Source: CAWJKP01 sp963843465
GTDB lineage: Bacteria > Planctomycetota > Planctomycetia > Pirellulales > Thermoguttaceae
Length of the DNA: 64,000 nt
Reading direction: 5' to 3'
Assembly (NCBI GenBank): GCA_963843465.1
Contig: CAWJKP010000002.1
Coordinates: 744,001-808,000, forward strand
Positions 24,451-33,492 of the stretch are shown here, one piece after another. The notes beneath the pieces were generated by a model that had not been told where the DNA came from, did not search any database, and worked only from the letters and a program-made list of their open reading frames with translations. Every line of letters begins with the position of its first letter. Within the stretch, counting starts at the first letter, position 1. A program made the position numbers and the translations under genes.

Positions 24451-24732
24451 ATGCCGAATATCAAAAGCGCCAAGAAGCGGATGAAGCAAGACGTCATCCG
24501 CCGTGAGAAGAACCGCCACGTCAAGCGGACTCTGAGAACCCAGTGCCGCAAGGTCCGCGAGGCCGTCGCGGCCGGCGACGTGCCGACAGCCCAGACCGAG
24601 CTGCGCCAGGCCGCCAAGCTTCTGGACCGCGCCGGGGCCCGCAAGGTGATTCATCGCAACGCGGCCGGCCGCACCAAGGCCCGGCTCTCGGCCGCCATCA
24701 AGGCCATCAAGCCGCCCAAGCCGCCGGCATAA
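24451..24732 (+). CDS. rpsT: 30S ribosomal protein S20
   Basis: 93 residues, the usual size: MPNIKSAKKRMKQDVIRREK, NRHVKRTLRTQCRKVREAV, KVIHRNAAGRTKARLSAAIK. The basic helical composition and IHRNAAGRTKARL motif are diagnostic. It binds 16S rRNA during small subunit assembly. A palindromic repeat starts one base after the stop. Confidence 0.97.
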   Translation: MPNIKSAKKRMKQDVIRREKNRHVKRTLRTQCRKVREAVAAGDVPTAQTELRQAAKLLDRAGARKVIHRNAAGRTKARLSAAIKAIKPPKPPA

Positions 24733-24834
24733 GTAGGGTGGGACAAGGCCGCCGTGGCGGCCGCGGGCCCACCAAGGCGAGCGCTGCCGCGTTGGTGGGC
24801 CGGCGCTCGCTTGCGCGAGCTTGTCCCACCCTAC
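24733..24834. repeat. Palindromic repeat, family A (paired)
   Basis: GTAGGGTGGGAC with stem GGCCGCCGTGGCGGCC, and inverted copy with stem GCTCGCTTGCGCGAGC ending CCCACCCTAC. Fills the gap between the convergent genes rpsT and pyrK and may end transcription both ways. Confidence 0.9.
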
Positions 24835-24840
24835 CTACTG

Positions 24841-25764
24841 CTACGGCTCCGGGTTTGGGGCGCCGGTGGGGGGCCAGTCGGGAGCCGGCGGACGGAAGTC
24901 GACGTCTTGGGCGTCGAACACGGGGCCCTCGACGCACGTGCGGCGGTAGTCCCATTGGCCCGCCGCGTCGCGGACCTTGGCGACACAGCTAAAGCAGATA
25001 CCCATCCCGCAAGCCATCGGCGTCTCCAGGGAAACCTGGCAGCCGATGCCCAACTCCCGGGCAACCTCGGCAGTCCGCTCCATCATCGGCTCCGGTCCGC
25101 AGCAGACGATGCGGCTGGCCCAGGGCGAGCAGTTGACCAGCGGGCGGATCAGGTCGGTCACCAGTCCTTGCCGGCCCGCCGTGCCGTCGTCCGTGGCCAG
25201 CAGCACCTCGACGCCCAGCCGTTGGAAATCACCGACGCAAGCCAGGTACCCCACGCTCCGGGCCCCGTACAAAAGCGTGGCCTTCGCCGCCCGCGGCACC
25301 TGCCGCGGCGGATCACCGTAGCGGCGCAGACCCAGGTATTCAGCGGCCAGGGCCAGAAACGGCGTCTGCCCGATGCCCCCGGCCACCATCACCAGGTGCT
25401 CCGTGGGCGTGGGCGGGAAACCGTTGCCCAGCGGACCCCAGACCGTCAACGGCCGGCTGGGGGCTAACCCTGCCAACCGCCGGGTCATCTTGCCCACGGC
25501 CAGGTAGACCACGTCCAACGCGTCCGGCTCGCCCGTTGCACCGCGGACCACATCATACACGGCCAGCGGCCGGGCCAAGAGCGGGTCGTCGCTCTCGGTC
25601 AGACGGACCATGATGAACTGGCCCGGTACGATCCTCGCGGCGATCTGGGCAGCGCGGAAGCGAAGCCGGTAGGTCTGTTGCGCTACCGGCATGTTCTCCT
25701 CAACCGCGACCGTGCCGTACCAGGCCCGATCGGCGTAACACGTGGAGCGATGCGGATCCGACAT
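24841..25764 (-). CDS. pyrK: Dihydroorotate dehydrogenase electron transfer subunit
   Basis: 307 residues. Ferredoxin-reductase-like protein that binds FAD and a 2Fe-2S cluster and passes electrons between dihydroorotate dehydrogenase B and NAD. FAD/NAD motifs: PGQFIMVRL, DDPLLARPLAVYD, LTVWGPLGNGFP, MVAGGIGQTPFLALA. The cluster cysteines are in ACGMGICFSCVAKV plus the Cys of YRRTCVEGPVF. No pyrD gene is adjacent. The C-terminal tail is proline-rich. Confidence 0.92.
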   Translation of the reverse strand: MSDPHRSTCYADRAWYGTVAVEENMPVAQQTYRLRFRAAQIAARIVPGQFIMVRLTESDDPLLARPLAVYDVVRGATGEPDALDVVYLAVGKMTRRLAGLAPSRPLTVWGPLGNGFPPTPTEHLVMVAGGIGQTPFLALAAEYLGLRRYGDPPRQVPRAAKATLLYGARSVGYLACVGDFQRLGVEVLLATDDGTAGRQGLVTDLIRPLVNCSPWASRIVCCGPEPMMERTAEVARELGIGCQVSLETPMACGMGICFSCVAKVRDAAGQWDYRRTCVEGPVFDAQDVDFRPPAPDWPPTGAPNPEP

Positions 25765-25779
25765 GGCATCATCCTACGG

Positions 25780-25877
25780 GTAGGGTGGGACCAGTTCGCG
25801 TAAGCGAGCGCCGGCCGACCAGCTCTGCCAAATCATGGTGGGCCGTCGGCCGCCACGGCGGCCTTGTCCCACCCTAC
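25780..25877. repeat. Palindromic repeat, family A (paired)
   Basis: GTAGGGTGGGACCAG with stem TTCGCGTAAGCGAG, then the inverted copy with stem GGCCGCCACGGCGGCC and CCCACCCTAC. It separates pyrK from the pseudouridine synthase gene. Confidence 0.88.
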
Positions 25878-25883
25878 AGCTTG

Positions 25884-26779
25884 TCACGACGCTTCCGGCT
25901 CCCGTTGTTGCGTGCTCTTCCCCCTCTTCACCGCCCTTTGCAACTCGCCGACCTCCTCCGGGGAGAGGCGGCGGAACTCGCCCGGCTTCAACTTGCCCAG
26001 GCGCAGCGGACCGATGCCCACTCGGGTCAAACGCAGAACTTTGTGCCCTACCCGGGCCAACGCGCGGCGGATCTCCCGGTTGCGGCCCTCGTCCAAGACC
26101 ATTTCCAGGACGCTGCTCTGCCGGCGCTTCTGCAGCGCTTTCACCCGGGCTACGCGGGCAACCCCTTCCGCCAGATGGATCCCGCGACGCAACTGCTCCA
26201 GTTCCCCCGCGGTGGTCTCCCCGGCGACCAGCACGCGATAGGTCTTCTCCACGCCGTAGCGAGGATGCGTCAACCGGTTGGCCAGCTCGCCGTCGTTGGT
26301 CAGCAGAATCAGGCCCTCGCTGTTGAGGTCCAGCCGGCCGACCGAGAACAGCCGGCCGGCACTGGCCGGGACCAGGTCGATGACCCGCGCCCGGCCCGAG
26401 GGGTCGTTGTTGGTCGAGAGCACGCCGGTCGGCTTGTTCAGGGCGTAGTAGACGTGGCTGCAACCGTGCAGGACCGTCCCATCGACGCGGATTTCCCGGG
26501 CGACCGGATCGACCCGCGTGCCCAGTTCGGTAACCACCTGCCGATCGATCTCGACCCGGCCTTGCGCGATCAGTTCCTCGCATTGCCGGCGACTTCCCAA
26601 CCCGGCAGCCGCGAGGACTTTTGAAGGCGCTGGCCCGCGGCCTGGGAGTCGTCTGACCGAATTGCCGGCTGCCGCGGCCTCCGCCGGTCTCTGCCCTTGG
26701 ACTTACGCGCCAGACGCCCGCTTTCGTCGCGGGGACGCTTTCCGGGGGACTGCTGAAATCCGCGCGGGCGGGAGGGCAT
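25884..26779 (-). CDS. RluB/RsuA-family pseudouridine synthase, with an apparent 1-base deletion
   Basis: The S4-like RNA-binding start continues into GSRRQCEELIAQGRVEIDRQ, then the catalytic part with VYYALNKPTGVLSTNND, VGRLDLNSEGLILLTNDGEL (catalytic Asp in GRLD) and LDEGRNREIRRALARVGHKV. Modifies uridine in 23S or 16S rRNA. As written the frame begins inside the S4 domain at 26600. One base upstream of that point is missing: inserting a G near 26622 gives RLQKVLAAAGLGSRRQCEEL, and the frame then extends through a basic, disordered N-terminal extension to an ATG at 26779 (298 residues). The deletion is probably a sequencing error. Confidence 0.87.
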
Positions 26780-26813
26780 CGGTCGAGCCTGGCGATGACA
26801 GGGACACACCACG

Positions 26814-26896
26814 GTAGGGAACGCCCTCTGTGGCGTTCCGCGGCGAGCCAAATGGCCCGGTCCCGGCGTCAGCAACGCCACAGAGGGCGTTCCCTA
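26814..26896. repeat. Palindromic repeat, family D
   Basis: GTAGGGAACGCC-CTCTGT-GGCGTTCC and inverted GGAACGCC-equivalent arm ending GGCGTTCCCTA. Also at 53231-53314. Confidence 0.88.
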
Positions 26897-26898
26897 AT

Positions 26899-27025
26899 GA
26901 CTTATGACGAGCAAAACGAGTAATAATCCGGCGGCTCGGTTGGAGTTCCGCCTTTAGGCGGCCCTCGCCGCACGCCGGCTAAAGCCGGAACTCCAACTTC
27001 GCACATTACCCGTTTTGTTCGTCAA
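26899..27025. repeat. Nested palindromes: outer TGACGAGCAAAACG arms around family K
   Basis: TGACGAGCAAAACGAGTAAT (from 26905) is mirrored by ATTACCCGTTTTGTTCGTCA (to 27025). Between them lies a family K-like element, TTGGAGTTCCGCCTTTAGGC to CCGGCTAAAGCCGGAACTCC (26939-26997). Confidence 0.8.
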
Positions 27026-27093
27026 AGTTCATCAGTCTCGTGCGTCGCAACCAATCGCGGTACGGAAACGGGGAACAGGGAACGGTCCCTAAA

Positions 27094-27480
27094 TCATAGC
27101 GAACCCGGGCCCGTTGCGACAGGAGCTACTCCCGGCGTGGCGACGGGCGGTCCCGGCGTAACGACAGGGGTCCCAGGCGCCCCGCCCGGAGAGCCGTACC
27201 CGGCGACGGGAGCCCCCGGAGGCGGGCAAGGCCGACCATTGGCGTTAAGCATCCACCTGGCCCGATCGACCTCCGGTACCGGCTCTTGATAATCCGGAGG
27301 TCGCGTGCCGGCGATATTGCCGCCGGCCTCCGCCTGCGGGTAGGGGTCAAACTGCTGCGCCCTGCCTTGTTGTACCACGGCCGGACCGGGGTGCAAAACG
27401 TCCGGCTTAGCGACGGATTGGCATCCGGCGATCCCCATCGCCAAAAGCGCCAGAAGACTACACCCAGCGGACTTCCACAT
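27094..27480 (-). CDS. Lipoprotein of unknown function
   Basis: 128 residues starting MWKSAGCSLLALLAMGIAGC; the lipobox LLAMGIAGC ends at the lipidated Cys near residue 20. The mature part is low-complexity: PDYQEPVPEVDRARWMLNAN, then proline- and glycine-rich sequence (APGTPVVTPGPPVATPG). It probably sits in the periplasm attached to a membrane. Upstream open frame on the same strand is a translated family O repeat, so ATG 27480 is the start. Confidence 0.7.
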   Translation of the reverse strand: MWKSAGCSLLALLAMGIAGCQSVAKPDVLHPGPAVVQQGRAQQFDPYPQAEAGGNIAGTRPPDYQEPVPEVDRARWMLNANGRPCPPPGAPVAGYGSPGGAPGTPVVTPGPPVATPGVAPVATGPGSL

Positions 27481-27573
27481 GGTCGGCTCCTTGGTCAACC
27501 GAGTGACCGTCGCTACTGCAGATCGGTCGCGGATTATAGACCGCACTACCGGGCCGGACCAGACGAATAGGCC

Positions 27574-27684
27574 GAAAAAGGGGACCGTCCCCATTTGCCG
27601 GGACCAACCTTCGGTCGGTGCCCGCCCGACCAACCTTCGGTCGGTGCCCGGTGCTTCGCACAAATGGGGACTGTCCCCTTTTCC
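27574..27684. repeat. Palindromic repeat, family O
   Basis: AAAAAGGGGACCGTCCCC... and inverted ...GGGGACTGTCCCCTTTT, with inner CCAACCTTCGGTCGGTGCCC repeated twice. A diverged copy lies in frame inside mrdA at 56829-56917. Confidence 0.85.
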
Positions 27685-27860
27685 CTCTTCCCGTGCGGTC
27701 GTGCCCTCCCATGGATCGGCTTCGCCGCCCCACTCCTGGACATTATTCAGTGAATCAGGGATATCTGGGGTGAATGGGGTGCTGAAAATCCCGCTCGGCG
27801 AAAGCCACCCGCTTTTGCTAGCAGCGAGGGACGTTCGGTCCCCGCCGGCTGCGGAGACAA

Positions 27861-28026
27861 TAGTGGTCAGTGGTCAGTGGCCAGTGGCCAGTGGCCAGTG
27901 GCCAGTGGTCAGCGATGAGGGGACAAGAGATGAGAGACAACGGGTGCGATTTCCCCTCAACCCTCATCCCTTATCTCTCATCCCTCTTCTGACCACTGAC
28001 CACTGGCCACTGGCCACTCACCACTC
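27861..28026. repeat. Family I array (TGGTCAGTGGCCAGTGG)
   Basis: Tandem GTGGCCA/GTGGTCA words (27861-27912), a middle inverted pair ATGAGGGGACAAGAGATGAG / CTCATCCC..., then mirrored TGACCACTGGCCACTGG words to 28026. One long imperfect hairpin with a second one nested in its loop. Confidence 0.85.
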
Positions 28027-28267
28027 TTCCTGCCGTGAGAGTTTACGCGGGCGACAAAGTTTGCCAGGCATCGTGCGAAACTCCGTTGCCGGCGTCATTT
28101 TAGGTCCTTTCGCATTAACGCACATTCTCACCAGGTCCGATACCAGATTTGTTGGCATTCCACGTAGAGTCGGAAGCGGTGCGTGATTTGCCAATGAGGA
28201 TTACCTGCCAAGACAATCCGCTCGCAACCCCGTTCCCGCAGTTTTCGAGCATTGGAGTAAACGACCC

Positions 28268-29698
28268 ATGAAGAACCTGACGTTGGCGATCGGCGCCGCC
28301 TGCATGGCTGGGCTGCTTGCCGCGAGCGCCCTTGCGCAGTCGGGTACGGCGAAGGCAGGCGGCCCCTTGCTGCCGAGCGTGGATCAATACCAGGCGGCCG
28401 GGTATGCCTACGCGGACACCCCGAGCACGCCTCCCACCACCGGCAACAACGAGCCCCCGCCGCCTCCACCCGACAAGGCCTACGGCGACAAGGGTACTAA
28501 GAAAGAGGAAGGCAAGAAAGAAGAGGCCAAGAAGGAAGAGGAGAAACCGGCCGAGGAGGAAGCCAAGCCCGAGGAGCCCAAGCCTTGGACGCTCCCCCAG
28601 CCCTGCTTCCTCCAATGCCACAACATCAAGCTCGACGGCTGGATCGAGCAAGGCGCCAACTTCAACTTCCACGGCACCGAGTGGAACGGCGTGGTCCCCT
28701 TCGACGATTTCTCCGGCTACCAGTTGAACCAGCTCTGGTTCTTCCTCGACCGGCCCACCGACACCAGCAAGTGCGATTGGGACTGGGGCGGACACCTGGA
28801 TGTCTGCTTCGGCACCGATCCGCGATTCTTCAAGGACGTCGTGGGCCTGGAAGCGAGCTGGGACGAAACGGGACGCTATCAGCTCGCCCTGCCCCAGTTC
28901 TACTTCGACCTGGCCCACGACGATTGGGTCTTCCGCTTCGGGCACTTTGTGACCCTGCTGAGCTACGAGGTCATTCAGTCGCCGCAGAACTTCTTCTATT
29001 CCCATTCCTACCAGTTCAGCTACGCCGTGCCCTTTACGCACACCGGCGCCCTGGCGATCAAGAAGTTCGGCGAGGACAAGGAGTGGTCCATCACCGCGGG
29101 CATTACCGAGGGCAACAACGTCTTCAGCGACGGCACGGTGAACTTCCTCGGCGGCATCGCCTATACGCAGAAGGACGGCAAGTCCTCGCTGGCCTTCAAC
29201 CTCACCACGGGCGACAGCATGTCCGCCGGCCCCGGCGAGCAGCAGACCATCTACAGCCTGGTCGCCATGAAGAAGCTCAACGACTGTCCCGCCGGGGAAG
29301 GCCAACTCAAGTACGTGATCGAGCACGACCTGGGCTCGCAGTCCGGCCCCATCTCGGGCGAGTGGTACGGCATTGGCAACTACCTCCTCTACGACATCGA
29401 CAAGAAGTGGACGGCCGGCATGAGGGCCGAGTGGTTCCGCGACAACAACGGCCTCCGCGTCTCCGACCCCTATGCCCCCAGCCCGGTCTCCGTGGTTAAC
29501 GGCGGCTCGTTCGCCGGAAACTTCTACGAGTTCACCTGGGGCCTGAACTACAAGTGGAACCTGAACACCACGATCCGGCCGGAAATCCGTTACGACTGGT
29601 ACCAAGGCCCGGCGTCGCCCACGGGCGTGCTGCCCTTCGGCAACGGCACGCATAGCGATCAGGGCATGATGGCCTGCGACGCCATCTTCACCTACTAA
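28268..29698 (+). CDS. Outer membrane porin, BBP2 (DUF1597) family
   Basis: 476 residues. Signal peptide MKNLTLAIGAACMAGLLAAS with cleavage near ALA-Q. A proline- then lysine/glutamate-rich segment (PPTTGNNEPPPPPP; GTKKEEGKKEEAKKEEEKP) links to the barrel. From about residue 115 the sequence alternates in beta strands: LDGWIEQGANFNFHG, QLNQLWFFLDRPTD, HLDVCFGTDPRFF, RFGHFVTLLSYEVIQSPQNF, YQFSYAVPFTHTGALA, and ends in RPEIRYDWYQ...ACDAIFTY with a C-terminal aromatic residue. This is the planctomycete BBP2 porin pattern. An intrinsic terminator follows. Confidence 0.9.
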   Translation: MKNLTLAIGAACMAGLLAASALAQSGTAKAGGPLLPSVDQYQAAGYAYADTPSTPPTTGNNEPPPPPPDKAYGDKGTKKEEGKKEEAKKEEEKPAEEEAKPEEPKPWTLPQPCFLQCHNIKLDGWIEQGANFNFHGTEWNGVVPFDDFSGYQLNQLWFFLDRPTDTSKCDWDWGGHLDVCFGTDPRFFKDVVGLEASWDETGRYQLALPQFYFDLAHDDWVFRFGHFVTLLSYEVIQSPQNFFYSHSYQFSYAVPFTHTGALAIKKFGEDKEWSITAGITEGNNVFSDGTVNFLGGIAYTQKDGKSSLAFNLTTGDSMSAGPGEQQTIYSLVAMKKLNDCPAGEGQLKYVIEHDLGSQSGPISGEWYGIGNYLLYDIDKKWTAGMRAEWFRDNNGLRVSDPYAPSPVSVVNGGSFAGNFYEFTWGLNYKWNLNTTIRPEIRYDWYQGPASPTGVLPFGNGTHSDQGMMACDAIFTY

Positions 29699-29741
29699 GC
29701 GGACGACCTGAGCCAGGCGTCGCGCGATACGACCCGCCAAG

Positions 29742-29776
29742 GGGTCGCCGGGACCTACCGCCCGGCGACCCTTTTT
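29742..29776 (+). terminator. Rho-independent terminator after the porin gene
   Basis: GGGTCGCCGGG, an 8-base loop, CCCGGCGACCC and TTTTT, starting 43 bases after the stop. Confidence 0.9.
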
Positions 29777-29778
29777 CA

Positions 29779-29890
29779 GTAGGTCCCGCTTGCCGAGCGG
29801 GACTTCGGATCACGGAAAGATCCCATACCGACACCGACCCAAGTCCCGCCCGGCAGGCGGGACCTACTTGTCCCGGCAGGCAGGACCTAC
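29779..29890. repeat. Palindromic repeat, family C (paired)
   Basis: GTAGGTCCCGC...GAGCGGGAC at the left; inverted GTCCCGCC-CGGCA-GGCGGGACCTAC, then a partial extra unit to 29890 ending GACCTAC. The inner inverted pair GGATCACGGAAAGATCC is nested in the spacer. Confidence 0.88.
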
Positions 29891-30010
29891 TTCTGCTTCG
29901 CCTCCCAGCTCTCTGAGCTTCTCGGCAACGTCCTGGGGGTGACTGGGGCATTGCACCTTCTTGTCGATCGCCAGGACCCGGCCGTCGGTGCCGACCTGGA
30001 AAGTCAGTGG
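29891..30010 (-). pseudogene. C-terminal remnant of a thioredoxin-fold redoxin gene
   Basis: Forty codons read PLTFQVGTDGRVLAIDKKVQ, then CPSHPQDVAEKLRELGGEAE, which looks like the end of a peroxiredoxin or other redoxin domain (strand-turn-strand TFxVGxDGRVLAID and the last helix). Upstream the frame is closed by TAG within repeat DNA, and downstream it runs into family C. No start, no active-site cysteine. I infer a truncated relic; a match could be checked by translated search. Confidence 0.45.
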
Positions 30011-30013
30011 TCG

Positions 30014-30152
30014 CTAGCCCGCATTTCTCACCACACGGGGAGAATTGCCGACGAAATGCCGGCGGACGTAGCATGGGCATTCTTGCCCGTGTGATGCAGA
30101 AAACACGGGCAAGAATGCCCATGCTACGAAGAACTGGTGAGAAATGCCGGCT
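30014..30152. repeat. Nested palindromes: family Y around family G
   Basis: Outer arms TAGCCCGCATTTCTCACCA (30015-30033) and TGGTGAGAAATGCCGGCTA (30136-30154 approx.). Between them family G runs 30068-30127 from GTAGCATGGGCATTC to GAATGCCCATGCTAC. Confidence 0.85.
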
Positions 30153-30171
30153 AGTCAGAACCAGCAGAAAT

Positions 30172-30314
30172 GGTGGGCCGGCAGCCTGCTTAGGACCGGC
30201 AAGTCAATAACTGTCGTATCGTCGCCTTTCGCTCCGCGAAAGTGGCGCTCTTTCGCGGAGCGAAAGGCGACACTTGTTTCCGCGCTGCTCCTTAGCGGCT
30301 TGGTCCCACCCTAC
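30172..30314. repeat. Nested palindromes: family A around family H
   Basis: Outer GGTGGGCCGGC (30172) and GGTCCCACCCTAC (to 30314) are the ends of a family A element. Its inside holds TAGGACCGGC, the full family H hairpin pair (GTCGCCTTTCGC...AAAGGCGAC) and TCCTTAGC. Confidence 0.85.
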
Positions 30315-30600
30315 GCTACGAGCCACTGGCCAGCGACAACTTTCTCCATAAACCATGTTATCCCAAGATTTTAGTACGATGAGAATGCACAATAACGCCC
30401 CCAGCTCAGGGGGGTAAGCCCGTCGCGCTAAATACGTAAAAACCGCCTACGCAACTAGTAGGCAAAAGCCGGAATGTATGGTACAACGGTTAGCGATCTC
30501 ACCTGGCGGGTTCCTACGGTAGGGGAAGGAGCGATTGGGCAGGCGATTTCCGTTGTTCGATGTCGCGGTCAGCCTGTGCTCCTTTAGAAGGATGATCCGC
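30315..30600 (+). other. AT-richer intergenic region upstream of the alpha-CTD/sigma protein
   Basis: No gene. It is less GC-rich than its surroundings and holds a hairpin GCCTAC-GCAACTA-GTAGGC near 30450. AAGG lies 9 bases before the next ATG. I see no confident promoter, but this is the place to look for one. Confidence 0.4.
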
Positions 30601-33250
30601 ATGGCACGAAGTCGATATCCGCGACGTAACCACCGGCTTGCGCCCTCCACCTTACGGGAGGTTCTGCGGATTCCCATCCCGGAGAAATTCCTTGCCAGGC
30701 AGCGTGGTCCAGCCCGGCCGGGGCGGCGCGGCATGATGCTCTGCGACCTCGACGAATCGGCCTGGGAACTCTTCGACGAACCCGCCTGCCAGGCGCTGGC
30801 CGCGGAAGTGCTGCGGGCCGTGGGCCGCGCAGCGCGAATGCCGATGGCCATCGCCGATCAACGCCTTCCTCCCATCCCCCAAGGGCTACGGCTGACGGAT
30901 CTCGAACTGGAAATCCGCACGCTCAATTGCCTCATCGCCGCCGGGGTGCTTGAGCGGCCCCAAGACCTTCGCGAGACCACGATCGAGGGCATCCTCGCTT
31001 TGCGGGGATTCTGGGTCAAGTGCCTGGTCGACCTGTTGACCAGCTTGGAGTACGTGACCGACCACCCCGAGTCCCACCGGCGGATCAAGGCCCGGGGGCC
31101 CGCCCCGATCAAGGCCGACGGGCTCGCCTGCCGTTATCCCCGGCCGGGCTACCGCCTGGCCCCCGAGACGCTCCACGAGATCCTCACGGTTCCCGCGCCC
31201 AGCGACCTGGTCCAAAGCACGCCGCTGGAAGGCAAGCAGCTCTGCGACCTGGACGAAAAGGTCTGGGAGCTGATGGCCCCGGAGGTTGTCGACCGCTTGG
31301 CGGAGGCGATCGTCTCCCGGGTGAACATCAGCGGGCGCAATCGGATCGTCCAACAACGGCACCTTCCCAAGCCGCCCCGTTTCTTGCGATTGGAAGACCT
31401 TCGCTTGGAGAATCGGACCTGCAATTGTTTGCGACGCCAAGGGTTCGGCAAACGGCTGGAAGAGCTCTCCAAACGGACCGTGGGCGACATGTTGAACATC
31501 AAGGCCTTCGGTTCCAGGTGCCTGATCGATCTGCTCAGCTCGCTGGAAACGCTCGCCTCCCGGGGAGGCACGCTCGACCGCAAGCTCACCGCGGAAGCGG
31601 AAGCCCTGGGGGCAATCCCCGAGGCGCTGCCGATCCACTTCAGCGATCCGCGGCTGGGCCCCCTGTTGCGGGCCACCGACACGGAGGCCAACACGGTGGC
31701 CGAGCTGGTTCAGCATGTGCTCAAGCGACGGGGCGACCCGCCCGATCCCGTGCGACTCCATCAGCAGGTTGGTCTGGTCCGCCGCATGATCGAAGGACTC
31801 TCGCAACAGACCGTGGAAGAGGAGTTGATGCAGATCTTCTCCCCCGCGGCCTCGGGCCGCAACCAGCAGATCGTGGCCGCCTACTACGGTTGGGACGGCG
31901 ACGGCGGGCATACCCTGGAGGAGCTCGGCCAGAAATATGGCCTCAGCCGCGAGCGGATCCGGCAGGTCTGCGTCCGCGCCGTGAAGCGGAATCGCCGGGC
32001 GAAGATCTTTTCGCCGGTCTTGGATCGGGCCCTGGCCTTCATCGCCCAACGGATCCCCGCCCCGGCCGAGCGGCTACAGGAAGAGTTCCACGCGGCCGGC
32101 TTCTCCCGCTGCGGTTTGCCCTTGGAAACCGTGCGGGAAGCGGCCCGGCTGCTCGGCCGCGAGCCGGGCTTCGAGATCGGCGCGGCCGGCGATTGCCGCT
32201 TGGCGGTCCGGCCCGGCGAAGCCCAGCTCCCGCGGGCGATCATCCAGGCGGCGAAGCGGGCCGCCTTGAGTTTCGGGGCGACGACCGTCGCTGAAGTCGC
32301 CGCCGAGGTCGCCCGGCAGTGCCGGCAAAGGGTCGACGAGGCGCTGATCGTCGAGACCTTGTCGGTGCTCGCGGATTTCCAATGGCTGGACCGCCCGCGG
32401 GGCTGGTTCCAGTTGGAGTCGCTGCCGCAGTACGGCCTGCGGAACATGATCGAAGAAGATTCTCTCGGTGGCGGGGAAGATCAACGTCGCCCGGCTGCGG
32501 GAAGCGATGTCCCGCTATCGTCGGACCGGAAGAAAGGTTCCTCCCGCCCGGGTGCTCTTGGAGTTCTGTCGCCACCTGCCCGGGGCCCGCGTCCAGGGAA
32601 ACCGCATCGTTGTCGACCCGCCCCGCGATTGGCGGACGGTGCTCTCCGGCGTTGAGGCGGGCATGGTCCGCGTGCTCATGGAGCACGGTCCCGTGCTGGA
32701 ACGCGGAGCCTTCGAGGAATACTGCATCCGCGAGGGCATGAACCGCTTCAGCTTCAATGCGGTCGTGATGTGTTCCCCGGTGATCGCCCAATTCGGCCGC
32801 AGCGTCTACGGGCTTCTGGGCGCCAGGGTGAACCGCAAGACGATCGAATTGCTTGCCGCCAGCAGGGCCAACGCCATGTCGGCCAGGGTCCTCTGGGGCT
32901 TCGGCCAGACCGGAGACGGCCGGTTTTACCTGGCCTACCAGTTGTCCAAGGCGGTCATCTCCGGCGGCGTGATCACCGTGCCCTCGGCGATGAAGGAGAA
33001 GCTCGGCGGCAAGTTCGCCCTCGGCGTTTCCGACGGCCGTCACGTGGGCACGCTGGTCTCCAAGAACGGCTGCGCTTGGGGACTCGGTCCCGTGCTCCGC
33101 GGCCACAGCGCCGAGCCCGGCGATTACCTGCTGATCCGCTTCAACGTCCGCGACCGCAAGGCCCACGTGAGCATCGGCGACCAACGGATCCTGGAGTCGG
33201 TCTCCCAGCAGCCCCAGCCGGCCGTACGCTTGGGACAGGCGAATCGATAG
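30601..33250 (+). CDS. Large DNA-binding protein: two RNA polymerase alpha-CTD-like modules plus sigma-70 region 4 HTH, with an apparent 1-base insertion
   Basis: After correction about 882 residues. Two copies of a module of about 150 residues begin with RYPRRNHRLAPSTLREVLRI and RYPRPGYRLAPETLHEILTV, contain LCDLDE..WEL, and end in helix-hairpin-helix domains like the RNA polymerase alpha C-terminal domain: LRLTDLELEIRTLNCLIAAG and LRLEDLRLENRTCNCLRRQG, the second followed by MLNIKAFGSRCLIDLL. Near residue 437 comes HTLEELGQKYGLSRERIRQV, a clear sigma region 4 helix-turn-helix. Winged-helix-like segments and a beta-rich C-terminal domain follow. At 32452-32457 one extra G shifts the frame; removing it joins RNMIEKILSVAGKINVARL. 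This may be a transcription regulator that mimics polymerase parts. No known function that I can name. Confidence 0.8.
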
Positions 33251-33382
33251 TAGTAGGCACACGCCGTGTGCCGCCTGGAGCGGCGCAAGGCATGTGTGGC
33301 AAACTACTTACGTTGGCGACTTCCTTCGCACTCCCCTCTGGCGGCCGGGGGGCGAATACGCTAAGAATCACACGCCCGGGCG

Positions 33383-33410
33383 TTCAAGGCGCTGTCACCA
33401 GTTGTATAAT
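33383..33410 (+). promoter_or_regulatory. Possible promoter of the secreted protein gene
   Basis: A perfect TATAAT at 33405-33410 with a weak TTCAAG at 33383-33388 (spacer 16). The gene starts 83 bases downstream. Confidence 0.4.
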
Positions 33411-33492
33411 GGCCCCTAGGGATGAGGCCCCGGTTGGTGCGGTGTTCGCACGTAAAACCGGAAGAGCCGGTTCTTGCGATGGGGGTGCATCG

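Noticed and set aside
32452..32457. Programmed ribosomal frameshift in the alpha-CTD/sigma gene
   Set aside because: No X-XXY-YYZ slippery heptamer or clear downstream pseudoknot, and similar one-base shifts occur in many unrelated genes here.
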